Shown here in pieces: positions 16,206 to 24,938 of a stretch of 64,000 nucleotides of DNA (position 1 is its first letter; each line of letters starts with the position of its first letter). This DNA comes from Rhizobium nepotum 39/7 (GTDB lineage Bacteria; Pseudomonadota; Alphaproteobacteria; Rhizobiales; Rhizobiaceae). A program made the translations under genes and the position numbers. The stretch spans positions 92,619-156,618 of the forward strand of contig NZ_JWJH01000010.1 in the NCBI RefSeq assembly GCF_000949865.1, given 5' to 3'. A model generated the notes under the pieces. It did no database searches and was not told the DNA's origin. It was given only the letters and a program-made list of their open reading frames with translations.

Positions 16206-17674
16206 CAAACCGTCTCTCACCCCTTGCGCTGCCGCATTTGCCGCAAGACGTTCTTTTGCCCGCCTATGACCGCAAGGCGGTAACACCGGGCATCGTGCAT
16301 CTCGGCGTTGGCGCGTTTCACCGCGCCCATCAGGCAGTGTTCATAGACGATTGCCTGGCGCGCGGCGAAACCGGCTGGGGCATTGTGGCTGCCTCGCTGC
16401 GCAGCCCCGACACCCGCGACGCGATTACGCCGCAGGACAATCTCTATACCTTCTGCCTGCGTGACGGCGAAAACGAGAAGCTGCGGATCATCGGCTCCAT
16501 ACTCGAGACCATCGTCGCCCCGGAAGATCCGGAACGGTTGTTGCAAGCCATGGCCGATCCCCGCGTGCGGATCGTCACTTTGACGGTGACGGAAAAAGGC
16601 TATCTCGCCGATTTGTCGGCGGGCGCGCTTCTTCTTGATCATCCCGATGTGGTGCATGATCTCGCACATCCGCAAAAGCCGCGCTCCGCGCTCGGTTTTC
16701 TGCTGGAAGCGACAAGGCGGAGACGGGCCGGCGGTGCGGTGCCGCTGACTTTGCTTTCCTGCGACAATCTTCCGTCCAACGGCCGTATCCTGCACCGGCT
16801 TCTGGTGGAGATGGCTGGTCTGACCGATAAGGATCTCGCAGCGTTTATCGCGGAAAACCTCTCCTGCCCCTGCGTCATGGTGGATCGCATCGTACCTGCC
16901 ACAACCGCCGCCGACCGGGAGCGTGTGGCGGCGCGTCTCGAATGCGAGGATGCCTGGCCGGTGATTGCGGAACCTTACTTCCGCTGGGTGATCGAGGATC
17001 GCTTTCCACATGGTCGCCCCGGCATCGAGCTGTCGGGTGCCGAACTCGTTGAAGATGTCGAGCCCTATGAGCATATGAAGCTCAGGATGCTGAACGGCGC
17101 TCACACCGCCATGGCCGCGATCGGCCAATGCAGTGGGCTTGAGACGATCGCCGATATCTATGCCGATCCGCGTGTGCGCGGTTACATCGACCGTTACTGG
17201 AGGGAGGTCGGCGAGACATTGAACGCCGCCGTCAGCGGTCCGGACTATGTTGCCGGTCTGCGCCAGCGCTTCGCCAACCCCGCGCTTCGCCACCGCGCTG
17301 TCCAGATCGCCTCGGACGCCTCGCAGAAAGTGCCGCAACGCATTCTCGCGCCGCTTGCGGAACTGCGTGCCGCAGGCGCGCCGAATGCGACCACCCTTTT
17401 TGCCGTCGCCATATGGATACGTTCCTGCGCGGTGCTGAACGAGCGTGGAGAGCCAGTCGTCATGGCCGATCCCGCCTTTGCGGAATGGGGTTCGCCCATT
17501 CACGACGATGAGGATGCGGACGCGGTAATCGACCGGTTTTTGTCGTTCCGGCGCGTCTTCGGTCCTGAATGGCAGGATGATGAGACGTTCGTCACGGCGC
17601 TTCGGGTCGCTTATCGCGACATCGTTCAACACGGTGCGCTTCGTGCCATCGATCGGCATCTTTCGGAGGGATGA
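16202..17674 (+). CDS. uxuB: Mannitol dehydrogenase-family oxidoreductase, probable D-mannonate oxidoreductase
   Basis: 490 residues, the length of the long-chain polyol dehydrogenase family. The N-terminal dinucleotide region is GIVHLGVGAFHRAHQAVFID. Others are TLTVTEKGYLADLSAGALLL, SCDNLPSNGRIL, MVDRIVPATTA and the catalytic MKLRMLNGAHT. TVTEKGY, KLRMLNG and QIASDASQKVPQRIL agree better with UxuB than with mannitol 2-dehydrogenase as I recall those sequences. UxuB interconverts fructuronate and mannonate with NAD(H) in glucuronate catabolism. The GntR regulator upstream supports this. Mannitol or arabinitol dehydrogenase activity is the alternative. Confidence 0.75.
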   Translation: MTNRLSPLALPHLPQDVLLPAYDRKAVTPGIVHLGVGAFHRAHQAVFIDDCLARGETGWGIVAASLRSPDTRDAITPQDNLYTFCLRDGENEKLRIIGSILETIVAPEDPERLLQAMADPRVRIVTLTVTEKGYLADLSAGALLLDHPDVVHDLAHPQKPRSALGFLLEATRRRRAGGAVPLTLLSCDNLPSNGRILHRLLVEMAGLTDKDLAAFIAENLSCPCVMVDRIVPATTAADRERVAARLECEDAWPVIAEPYFRWVIEDRFPHGRPGIELSGAELVEDVEPYEHMKLRMLNGAHTAMAAIGQCSGLETIADIYADPRVRGYIDRYWREVGETLNAAVSGPDYVAGLRQRFANPALRHRAVQIASDASQKVPQRILAPLAELRAAGAPNATTLFAVAIWIRSCAVLNERGEPVVMADPAFAEWGSPIHDDEDADAVIDRFLSFRRVFGPEWQDDETFVTALRVAYRDIVQHGALRAIDRHLSEG

Positions 17675-17693
17675 GTTCGAAGGAAATATGGTG

Positions 17694-17714
17694 CGGGTCC
17701 GGGAACCGGACCCG
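17694..17714 (+). terminator. Stem-loop after mannonate oxidoreductase
   Basis: Perfect nine-base arms CGGGTCCGG and CCGGACCCG with a three-base loop, 20 bases after the stop. No U-tract follows; it lies between convergent genes and may serve either. Confidence 0.55.
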
Positions 17715-17808
17715 ATCACCTTGAGCACATGTGGCGGCCAGCGCCGTGACGGGATGGTAAAGCAGCACACACTTTTCCATCCTGTCCTTGGGGCTATTTC
17801 GTGCGGCT

Positions 17809-19035
17809 TTACTCGGCTGGCTGCGCCACGGACGTTGCGCCAGAGCGGCTACTCTCTCCCGAGAGGCTGCGTTGACCGAGGGCAATGATGACGACTGTGG
17901 ACAGGCTGGCAGCAACCGATACCCAGAAACCGTTGCCCGGGCCAAAATTGTCGACCACCCAGCCGGAGACAAAAGCGCCAAGCGCCATGCCGATACCGAT
18001 GCCGGTCATCACCCAGGTCACACCTTCCGTCAGCATCGATTCCGGCACGCGGCGCTCGATCAGGCCAAATGCGGTGATGAAGATGGGAGAGATCGCAACA
18101 CCGCTGACGAAGACGGCGAAAGCCAGCAGGGCAACTGTCGTGCTCGCAAAAAGAAGCGGCAGGGCGGTCAGCGCAAGAACACTGACGGCGATCAGCAATT
18201 GACGTTGCAGCGGCATTTTGGGGTTGATCGCCCCCAGAAGCAGGCCGACGACGAACGAACCGATGGCATAGACGCCGATGACGAGGCTGGCGGCTTCCGG
18301 CTGGCCGAGCTGTTTCGTGATGGCAACAGCGCTCACCTCGGCGGTGGCGAAGGTCGAGCCGACGAAGATCAGGGCGAGTGTGATGATCTGGACCGGACGC
18401 TGCCGGATCGCCGAATGCTGCCGGCTTCCGCTTTCAACAGGGCGCACCTTGGGTTCGGTCGAGCGCTGCAGGAGAAAGGCAAAGGTGCCGAGCGCGAGGA
18501 AGGCGGTGCTGATCATCATGCCGGCTTCTGGAAAGAGCGACACGGCAAGACCGACGGAAAGCGAGGCTCCGGCGATATAGACAAGTTCGTCAGCGGCGGA
18601 TTCAAAGGCAAACGCCGTGTTCAGTTCGGGCCGATCACGGAAGATTTCCGTCCAGCGAGCCCGCATCATGGCGGGAATGCTCGGCATGGCGGCGGCAAGG
18701 AACGCGGAAAGGAACAGTGTCCAGGCAGGCCACCTCTGATGTGTGGCGATAATCAGGACGGCAAAAGCGATGACCGAGATGATGGTTGCCGGAATGAGGA
18801 CACTGCTCTGGCCCCTGCGATCCACCAGACGGGAAATCTGCGGCGCAACGGCGGCATTGGTCAGCGCGAAGGTTGCCGAGACGGCGCCGGCAAGCCAATA
18901 CTCGCCATAGGCCTGGGAAAGCATGGCGACGATGCCGATCGGGGCCATCGCAATGGGAAGGCGGGCGAAGAAGCCAGCGGCGGAAAAGCCTTTGGCGCCT
19001 GGAGCCCGGAAAATTTCTCTATATGGATTGGACAT
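17809..19035 (-). CDS. MFS transporter controlled by adjacent TetR
   Basis: 408 residues with about twelve membrane segments, starting FRAPGAKGFSAAGFFARLPI, a common opening of MFS exporters of sugars or drugs. It is divergent from a TetR regulator with three operator copies between them, the layout of an inducible efflux pump. I cannot name the substrate. Confidence 0.85.
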   Translation of the reverse strand: MSNPYREIFRAPGAKGFSAAGFFARLPIAMAPIGIVAMLSQAYGEYWLAGAVSATFALTNAAVAPQISRLVDRRGQSSVLIPATIISVIAFAVLIIATHQRWPAWTLFLSAFLAAAMPSIPAMMRARWTEIFRDRPELNTAFAFESAADELVYIAGASLSVGLAVSLFPEAGMMISTAFLALGTFAFLLQRSTEPKVRPVESGSRQHSAIRQRPVQIITLALIFVGSTFATAEVSAVAITKQLGQPEAASLVIGVYAIGSFVVGLLLGAINPKMPLQRQLLIAVSVLALTALPLLFASTTVALLAFAVFVSGVAISPIFITAFGLIERRVPESMLTEGVTWVMTGIGIGMALGAFVSGWVVDNFGPGNGFWVSVAASLSTVVIIALGQRSLSGESSRSGATSVAQPAE

Positions 19036-19071
19036 CGGGATGCACCTTGTTTAGGGGGTATCCACCACACA

Positions 19072-19086
19072 CATACGTGGCGTATG
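19072..19086. promoter_or_regulatory. TetR operator copy 1
   Basis: CATACG and CGTATG arms around TGG. It lies 37 bases upstream of the MFS start. Confidence 0.65.
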
Positions 19087-19101
19087 CAAATTAGATAATT
19101 G

Positions 19102-19116
19102 CATACGGCGCGTATG
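19102..19116. promoter_or_regulatory. TetR operator copy 2
   Basis: CATACG and CGTATG arms around GCG, 30 bases from copy 1 centre to centre, i.e. close to three helical turns. Confidence 0.65.
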
Positions 19117-19124
19117 TCAACTAA

Positions 19125-19139
19125 TATACGCCACGTATG
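19125..19139. promoter_or_regulatory. TetR operator copy 3
   Basis: TATACG and CGTATG around CCA, with one mismatch against copies 1 and 2, 23 bases from copy 2. It ends 15 bases before the preferred TetR start, so it would give autorepression. Confidence 0.6.
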
Positions 19140-19154
19140 TTAAATGAGGAAAAA

Positions 19155-19748
19155 ATGCGCAAACCTCGCAGTGAAATGATTGCCGAGACGCGGGCGAAGC
19201 TCTTGGCCGCCGGCCGCAAGGCATTTGGCAGCGTCGGTTATGCCGAAGCGTCGATGGACGACTTCACCGCCGAGGCGGGGCTGACCCGTGGCGCGCTTTA
19301 TCATCACTTTGGCGACAAAAAAGGCCTGCTGCTGGCGGTTGTGGGTGAAATCGACGCGGAGATGACGAAAAGGCTCTGTGACATTTCGTCAGGGGCTGCG
19401 ACGCGGTGGGAAGGTTTTGTCGCGGAGAATGTCGGATATGTCCGCATGGCACTGGAACCGGAAATCCAGCGTATCATGTTCCGCGACGGACCGGCCGTGC
19501 TCGGCGACCCCTCCCGCTGGCCAAACGCCAATGGCTGCATTTCGGCTGTCGCGCGAAGTCTCGACGCGCTCAAGCAAGAAGGGACGATCGGCAATATCGA
19601 CCCGGAAGCCTGTGCCCGTTTCATCAATGCGGCGAGCAGCAGCGCAGCCCAGTGGATCGCAAATTCCGACGATCCGGAAACGATCTCGAAACGGGCCGTC
19701 GAAAGTTTCCGGGCTTTTCTGGACGGATTGCGAATCAGGAAAGACTGA
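19155..19748 (+). CDS. TetR-family repressor
   Basis: 197 residues. The N-terminal helix-turn-helix is in GYAEASMDDFTAEAGLTRGA followed by LYHHFGDKKGLLLAV, a near-consensus TetR HTH. The C-terminal ligand domain is helical (DPEACARFINAASSSAAQWI). ATG 19155 is chosen because GAGGA sits seven bases before it; the in-frame ATG at 19137 lies inside an operator. It probably represses itself and the divergent MFS exporter. Confidence 0.9.
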   Translation: MRKPRSEMIAETRAKLLAAGRKAFGSVGYAEASMDDFTAEAGLTRGALYHHFGDKKGLLLAVVGEIDAEMTKRLCDISSGAATRWEGFVAENVGYVRMALEPEIQRIMFRDGPAVLGDPSRWPNANGCISAVARSLDALKQEGTIGNIDPEACARFINAASSSAAQWIANSDDPETISKRAVESFRAFLDGLRIRKD

Positions 19749-19913
19749 CCTGCGTATCACCGGGGGTGAAGTTTCGGTCGTTTTCGAAACCAGGCATGTC
19801 ATCTGGACCGTTTACGGCACGCCCACACGAGCAAAGGCCAAGAAGGTCATGTTCCTGATCGCAGATAGTCTGTCCGTTGTCCACCGTACTGCCGTCCGGA
19901 TAAGCGGTTTTCG

Positions 19914-21161
19914 TTACCAGCGCGGCACACGTCTTTCATAGGCCGGGTCGAAGAGCTTCATGTAGGCTGTGTCATCTCGCTCTTTCATTGCGGTCTGCTC
20001 ATAGAGCGCCGCAAGTTCCGCGAGCTTCTGCCGATTGAGCGTAACGCCAAGTCCCGGTCCTTCGGGAACATTCAGGCGGCCACCTTGGAAAGCGAATGGA
20101 GCACCCTCGATCACGTCGACGCCGGTCCACGGGTAATGGGTGTCGCAATCGAAGTTCAGGTTCGGTGTTGCCGCGGCGACATGGATCATTGCTGCAAGCG
20201 TGATACCGAGATGGGAATTGGAATGCATGGAGACGCAAAGCCCCAAGGTCTCGCAGATCTTCCCAAGATGAGTTGAAGCACGCAGTCCTCCCCAATAGTG
20301 GTGATCGGACAGGACGATCTGCACCGCCTTTTTGCGGAAGGCTTCGGCTATCTGATCGAACTCCAGGACGATCATGTTCGTGGCGAGCGGGATCGAAGTC
20401 GCGGCTGCGACTTGCGCCATCTGGTCCATGCCGATGACGGGATCTTCGAGATATTCCAGAACATTTTCAAGCTTGCGGGCAATGTAAATGGCGGTCTCCA
20501 CGGTCCAGCCGCCGTTGGGGTCGATCCGTAGAGGATGATGGGGGAAGGCTTCCCGGAGCTTCAGCATCGTCTCGATCTCGAGATCGGGATGCAGCACGCC
20601 GCCCTTGAGCTTCAGCGATTGGAAGCCGTATGTGTCGACCATCCTGCGGGCTTCGCCAACCATTTGCTCAGGTGTGAGAACCTCTCCCCATTCATCCGGA
20701 GCCTCGCCGACATGGGCCGCGAACTTGAAAAACAGGTAGGCGCTGAAGGGAACGCTGGTACGAACCGCACCGCCAAGCAGGTCCGCAACCGGCCGCCGCA
20801 GCAGTTTGCCCTGGATGTCGAGGCAGGGGACCTCGAAGGCCGAGGCGACGACGTCTGTTAGCTTGTGGTCAGCCACAGCTGATTTGGCATTGATGCCGCC
20901 GCTGCCGGGCAGTGCGGTGATAACGCGCGATTTCAGCTCGTGAATATGGAACGGATCCAGCCCGATAAGCGCAGGAGCGGCGCGTCGCAGCCCATCCAGC
21001 GCCTTGATGCTTCCGTAACTTTCCCCGAGGCCAACCGTACCATCGTCGCACACGACTTCGATGACAGTGCGCAGCGCATGGGGCTGATGCACACCTTTAC
21101 AGTTCAGCAGCGGCCTGTCGGGAATGGCGACCGGTGTAAGATGAATTTCGGCTATGCGCAT
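19914..21161 (-). CDS. Glucarate dehydratase-family enzyme (enolase superfamily)
   Basis: 415 residues. Enolase-superfamily dehydratases abstract the alpha proton of a sugar acid and lose water, giving a 2-keto-3-deoxy acid. GlucD-subgroup features: KxK in FQSLKLKGGVLHP, metal ligands in LRIDPNGGW, EYLEDP and PLATNMIVLEF (the Asn typical of GlucD), and the His region SMHSNSHLGITLA. The end, DTHYPWTGVDVIEG to RRVPRW, also follows GlucD. The frame is open to 21461, but ATG 21161 has AAGGAG eight bases upstream. Last gene of the alginate operon. D-glucarate is not an alginate product, so the true substrate may be another aldarate or aldonate. Confidence 0.8.
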   Translation of the reverse strand: MRIAEIHLTPVAIPDRPLLNCKGVHQPHALRTVIEVVCDDGTVGLGESYGSIKALDGLRRAAPALIGLDPFHIHELKSRVITALPGSGGINAKSAVADHKLTDVVASAFEVPCLDIQGKLLRRPVADLLGGAVRTSVPFSAYLFFKFAAHVGEAPDEWGEVLTPEQMVGEARRMVDTYGFQSLKLKGGVLHPDLEIETMLKLREAFPHHPLRIDPNGGWTVETAIYIARKLENVLEYLEDPVIGMDQMAQVAAATSIPLATNMIVLEFDQIAEAFRKKAVQIVLSDHHYWGGLRASTHLGKICETLGLCVSMHSNSHLGITLAAMIHVAAATPNLNFDCDTHYPWTGVDVIEGAPFAFQGGRLNVPEGPGLGVTLNRQKLAELAALYEQTAMKERDDTAYMKLFDPAYERRVPRW

Positions 21162-21172
21162 CAAAAAGCTCC

Positions 21173-21958
21173 TTATCGCCACCAGTTGCGCGCTGCCTTC
21201 AGCGCATCTTCCAGCGGTGGCAGTTCGGGATGCCAATGGCGCTCCCATTCCAGACTGAGGGGGATGTGTCGTTCGCCCGACTGTAAAAGCGAAAGCAGAT
21301 CTGTAATGGGAAAATCGCCGTGGCCGGGCAATACGTAGCGCCGTTGCCCATTGCTGCTCATTGTGCTGTCCTTGACGTGCAGATGGACGACGTTTTTCGC
21401 GACGTGACGCCAAAGGGTTTTGAGATCGGAGCCTTTGGCCCAGGTATGGTGGGTGTCCCACAAGATCTTTGCTGTCGGCACCCGGTCAATGAAGGCGAGA
21501 AGCTGCTCGAAATCCGCCAGCGCATCGTGGGTCTCGATCATCAGGTCGACATTCAGCCCGCGTGATTGTCGCAGCGCCTGCCAGTCATCCAGCAGTTCCG
21601 CCGCGCATGTCATCTCGTCCGGCCTTAACCGGCTGCCACCGTCGAAGATACGCAGATAGGAAATGTCAGCAGCTTCCGCCCAGGCAATAAAGGGCTCGAT
21701 GACGGAAAGGTCGGTGCTGCCGAAGAGCCGAATGGACGTGTTGAGGGCGGCAACACTGAGATATCGTTCGGCGAGGAAGGCTGCAAACTCCGCAGGGGTG
21801 CCAAACTCGGCAGAGAGCGCCGGGATCAGATCGACCGTACCGGATAGTGCGCGCAGTTCCACACTCGCGATACCATGTCGTTGCGCCAGATCGCTCGTCT
21901 CGTGCAGATTGAGTTCGGAGCAGCCAAGCGTTGAAAAACAATAATCGAAAGCGCTCAT
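21173..21958 (-). CDS. Sugar phosphate isomerase/epimerase-like TIM-barrel protein
   Basis: 261 residues of the xylose-isomerase-like TIM barrel (AP endonuclease 2 fold). Motifs: ISYLRIFDGGSRLRPDE, MIETHDALADFEQLLAFIDR, ILWDTHHTWAKGSD and VVHLHVKDS, placing Glu, Asp, His and the C-terminal Glu of SLEWER as probable metal ligands. Members isomerise or epimerise ketoses and keto-acids, or dehydrate inosose; the exact reaction cannot be told. It lies 11 bases before the dehydratase and overlaps the upstream dehydrogenase by four bases. Confidence 0.75.
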   Translation of the reverse strand: MSAFDYCFSTLGCSELNLHETSDLAQRHGIASVELRALSGTVDLIPALSAEFGTPAEFAAFLAERYLSVAALNTSIRLFGSTDLSVIEPFIAWAEAADISYLRIFDGGSRLRPDEMTCAAELLDDWQALRQSRGLNVDLMIETHDALADFEQLLAFIDRVPTAKILWDTHHTWAKGSDLKTLWRHVAKNVVHLHVKDSTMSSNGQRRYVLPGHGDFPITDLLSLLQSGERHIPLSLEWERHWHPELPPLEDALKAARNWWR

Positions 21959-22989
21959 GCCATACGCTCCATATCCCGCTTCTGAACCGGATGAAGCGGG
22001 GCAAGCCCCGCGACGAAACGTTCGATCTCGGTAATGGCCAAATCGGAAAGCGCCCGCAATTCATTGCCCAGCGCCCCGGCAATATGGGGGGTGAGCACGA
22101 CATTGGGCAAATCGTAGAATGGGCTATCCGTCGGCAGGGGTTCCGGTTCCGGCGTATCGATCAGAATACGCAGCCGCCCCGAAAGCGCTTCCGCCAGCAA
22201 TGCGTCATGATCGACCAGCCAGCCGCGTGCCGTATTGATGAAGATCGCATGATCAGCCATCAGCGCCAGTTCGCGGGCACCAATCATGTGGCGGGTTTCA
22301 GGCAGGATCGGCGCGTGCAGGGAGACCACATCGGACCAGGCGAGAAGCTCGTCGAGCTCCATTTTCGTAGCACCAAGTGCGGCCGCGTCTTCCACCGAAA
22401 GAAAAGGGTCGTAGGCGGCGATCTCGAATTTTCCGCGCGTCAGCATCTCCATGACAAGCCGACCAATCCGTGACGCGCCGACGATGCCGACTTTGCGGGA
22501 ATGATTGCCGAGATAGGGCAGGCTCATGCCACGTCTGCTGCCAAAACCGCCGGTGCCGCGCTCTGCCCGATGCTCGTCTCTCAGACGAAACACATCCTTG
22601 CCGCACATGATGATTGCCGCATAGGTAAACTCGGCAACCGGCACGGCCATGGCCGATGCCGCCGTGGTGACAAGAATATCGGATGTTTCCCAGAATTCGG
22701 CGGGGGCAACCGTGCGCACCGAGGACGCGGCATAGGCCACCATCCTGAGCTTTGGTGCACGGACGAGGCGCTCGCGTGTCAGGGATGGCGTGCCCCAGGC
22801 GGCGAACAGAATATCCGCCGCGGCCAACGCTTCTGCACCCGCTTCCGTGTCGAAATCCGTATAGGGGAAACCCGGTATGATGTCGGTTACGACATTCAAC
22901 CGTGCCCATTCGCGCGAACCGAAGAAACCTTCGGGAAGCTCGTTCCGCATTGCAATCAACAGCCGTGGCTTGACTTGAGATTGTCTCAT
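21955..22989 (-). CDS. D-isomer-specific 2-hydroxyacid dehydrogenase family protein
   Basis: 344 residues. The NAD-binding domain sits in the middle (KVGIVGASRIGRLVMEML), with catalytic arginine and glutamate regions FINTARGWLVDHDAL and DTPEPEPLPTDSPF, then LTPHIAGALGNE with the catalytic histidine. It would reduce a 2-keto acid or oxidise a D-2-hydroxyacid; in this operon a uronate-derived keto-acid is likely. It overlaps both neighbours by four bases (ATGA junctions), so translation is tightly coupled. Confidence 0.85.
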   Translation of the reverse strand: MRQSQVKPRLLIAMRNELPEGFFGSREWARLNVVTDIIPGFPYTDFDTEAGAEALAAADILFAAWGTPSLTRERLVRAPKLRMVAYAASSVRTVAPAEFWETSDILVTTAASAMAVPVAEFTYAAIIMCGKDVFRLRDEHRAERGTGGFGSRRGMSLPYLGNHSRKVGIVGASRIGRLVMEMLTRGKFEIAAYDPFLSVEDAAALGATKMELDELLAWSDVVSLHAPILPETRHMIGARELALMADHAIFINTARGWLVDHDALLAEALSGRLRILIDTPEPEPLPTDSPFYDLPNVVLTPHIAGALGNELRALSDLAITEIERFVAGLAPLHPVQKRDMERMA

Positions 22990-24155
22990 GGGCGTACCGG
23001 ACTTGAAACAGGGCGAACCTCTATGCGGGTGACGTCGATTTCGATCGGTCGAGAACCGGGCCGCAGGATCACATCGAGAAAAAGTTCGGGAGGGGCTTCA
23101 CCTAACCTGAGTTTCAGGGGAGGGGTTCTGAGCGCTCCGCGCCATTGGGTGGCAGGGAAAGGAAAAAATCTGCCGTCTTCCGAACGGAAAGGCGCAAGTG
23201 CAACTGCCTCCTGCCCTTCGGCTGCAGCATCTTTCAGACGGAGCGATATTCCGAGCACGTCCCTATGTGCCGGCACCTCTACATCGCATATGGCCTCCAC
23301 CCAGAAGCCTGTGCCCGGGTGGACAAGCCGCCCGCCGAGACGGTGGCTCTGCTCACTCGTTTCCGTGACTGTCAGGGCTGAAAAATCCGATGCCAGATTG
23401 CCTGCCGGATTGTTCACCGGGTCAAAACGATCGTCTCTCGCCAGGATACGGGCCGGCGCGCGCGGCACGATCGTCTCCAGATAGGTCGCAAGCAGCTTTC
23501 CGACGGCAAAGGCGCCGGTCACCGCAAAATGGGTGCCGTCGTCGGAATAGCCGGGATAGGGCTCGCCGATTTCACTTGCGGGATCGACCCAAGCCGAGTT
23601 CCAGTCGAAGACATGGCAATTGGCGTGATCTGCGGCAAATTCGATGCTCTGCCGGTTGATCCAATGCGCCTTTGCCCGCTCCGCACCGCCAGCCGGCCAT
23701 TTCCCAATGCCACGGGCAAGGATCGGGAGCAGGATGACGGTCTTGCCCGCGTCGAGCAAAGCCGAAACAATCCGCGCTCGTGTATCCGCAATCGTCTGGC
23801 GTGTTTCCACCATCATGTCGTTGGTGCCGGCATCGACGATGATCAGATCGAAAGCCGATTGCAGCAGTCGCGGCAGCCGTCGTTCAATCTCGATTGCCTT
23901 CTGGCCGGAAACCCCGAAATTGAGGCCGGAAAAGAACCGGCTGACACCCGGCCGATTGCTCGGTTCCCAGCCGGGTGGTGCGGATGGATCATGGTGGACA
24001 GGGCAGCAAAGCTTGCCATGCGACAATACCTCGGCCCAGCTCATCCAGCCGCGTGCCGATGTGGCAAGCGAGGCCGCGTCGCCAATATGGTTCTGCTGGA
24101 CGAGCGAAGTGCCGAGAACGGCAATCCGGCTCGCCCTTGGTAACGATACGGACAT
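22986..24155 (-). CDS. SGNH/GDSL hydrolase with C-terminal beta domain
   Basis: 389 residues. The first ~225 are an SGNH hydrolase: Ser17 in IAVLGTSLV, Gly84 in GVSG, Asn112 in DAGTNDMM and Asp206/His209 in SDDGTHFA. The last ~150 residues look beta-rich and may be a carbohydrate-binding-like sandwich. There is no signal peptide, so it acts in the cytosol. SGNH enzymes with sugar context are often O-acetyl esterases. Placed right after the lyase and reductase, removal of acetyl groups from imported acetylated alginate oligomers is an attractive inference. Confidence 0.75.
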   Translation of the reverse strand: MSVSLPRASRIAVLGTSLVQQNHIGDAASLATSARGWMSWAEVLSHGKLCCPVHHDPSAPPGWEPSNRPGVSRFFSGLNFGVSGQKAIEIERRLPRLLQSAFDLIIVDAGTNDMMVETRQTIADTRARIVSALLDAGKTVILLPILARGIGKWPAGGAERAKAHWINRQSIEFAADHANCHVFDWNSAWVDPASEIGEPYPGYSDDGTHFAVTGAFAVGKLLATYLETIVPRAPARILARDDRFDPVNNPAGNLASDFSALTVTETSEQSHRLGGRLVHPGTGFWVEAICDVEVPAHRDVLGISLRLKDAAAEGQEAVALAPFRSEDGRFFPFPATQWRGALRTPPLKLRLGEAPPELFLDVILRPGSRPIEIDVTRIEVRPVSSPVRP

Positions 24156-24170
24156 GGTTTTTACCGGATA

Positions 24171-24920
24171 TCAGGAGAACAGGACGCCGCCATTGATGTC
24201 GTAGCAGGCGCCGGTGATATAAGCGGCATCGTCGGACGCAAGGAAAGCCACCAGACCCGCAACGTCTTCACTCGAACCTTCCCGCTTCAGCGATGTGGCG
24301 CCTGCTACCCTTTCACGCACTTCGGGTTTGGTGAAGGTGTCGTGGAAGGTTGTCGAGATCATGCCGGGGCAGACGGCATTCACGCGAATATTCGGGCCGA
24401 CTTCCTTGGCAAGTCCGCGGGTGAAAGTCATCACGGCACCTTTGGAGGTGGCATAGGCGAGCGCGCCCGGACCGCCGCCGTCACGGCCCGCCTGCGACGA
24501 GAAGGTGACGATCGCGCCATTCTTCGCCATTTTCGGCAGTGCGGACTTGGCTGTCAGGAAGAGTGACGTCAGGTTGACGTCGAGGACCTGATGCCAGAAG
24601 GCTTCGTTCATATCCGCGATTGTCTTGCGGGCGATAAGGCCACCGGCCACATGGACGAGGCCATGGATCTCGCCGAATTTGTCCACGGCGGCAGAAATCG
24701 CAGCTTCGACTTCGCTTGCATTTGTCAGATCCGCCTTGATCGCCAGAGCCTGGCGGCCAAGCTTTTCGATTTCGGCAACGGCCGTGGCCGCACCCTCGGC
24801 CGCACCATTATAGGTGAGAACGACATTGGCGCCTTCCTGCGCAAAACGAATGGCGCATGCCCGGCCGATATCCCGGCCGGCGCCGGCGACAACAACGGTC
24901 CTGTTGGTAAAACGCTGCAT
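24171..24920 (-). CDS. SDR oxidoreductase, probable 4-deoxy-5-hexoseulose uronate (DEH) reductase
   Basis: 249 residues, classical SDR. Cofactor loop [13 protein letters not shown] (residues 9-21), DVNLTS, Ser141/Ser142, and the YxxxK pair Tyr156 and Lys160 in [10 protein letters not shown]. The C-terminus ends in [15 protein letters not shown]. It follows the PL15 lyase by 18 bases. Exolytic alginate lyases release unsaturated monouronate that becomes DEH; an SDR reduces it with NAD(P)H to 2-keto-3-deoxygluconate, as in Sphingomonas sp. A1. The function rests on family plus context. Confidence 0.8.
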   Translation of the reverse strand: MQRFTNRTVVVAGAGRDIGRACAIRFAQEGANVVLTYNGAAEGAATAVAEIEKLGRQALAIKADLTNASEVEAAISAAVDKFGEIHGLVHVAGGLIARKTIADMNEAFWHQVLDVNLTSLFLTAKSALPKMAKNGAIVTFSSQAGRDGGGPGALAYATSKGAVMTFTRGLAKEVGPNIRVNAVCPGMISTTFHDTFTKPEVRERVAGATSLKREGSSEDVAGLVAFLASDDAAYITGACYDINGGVLFS

Positions 24921-24938
24921 TTGAAGAACCTCGTATGG

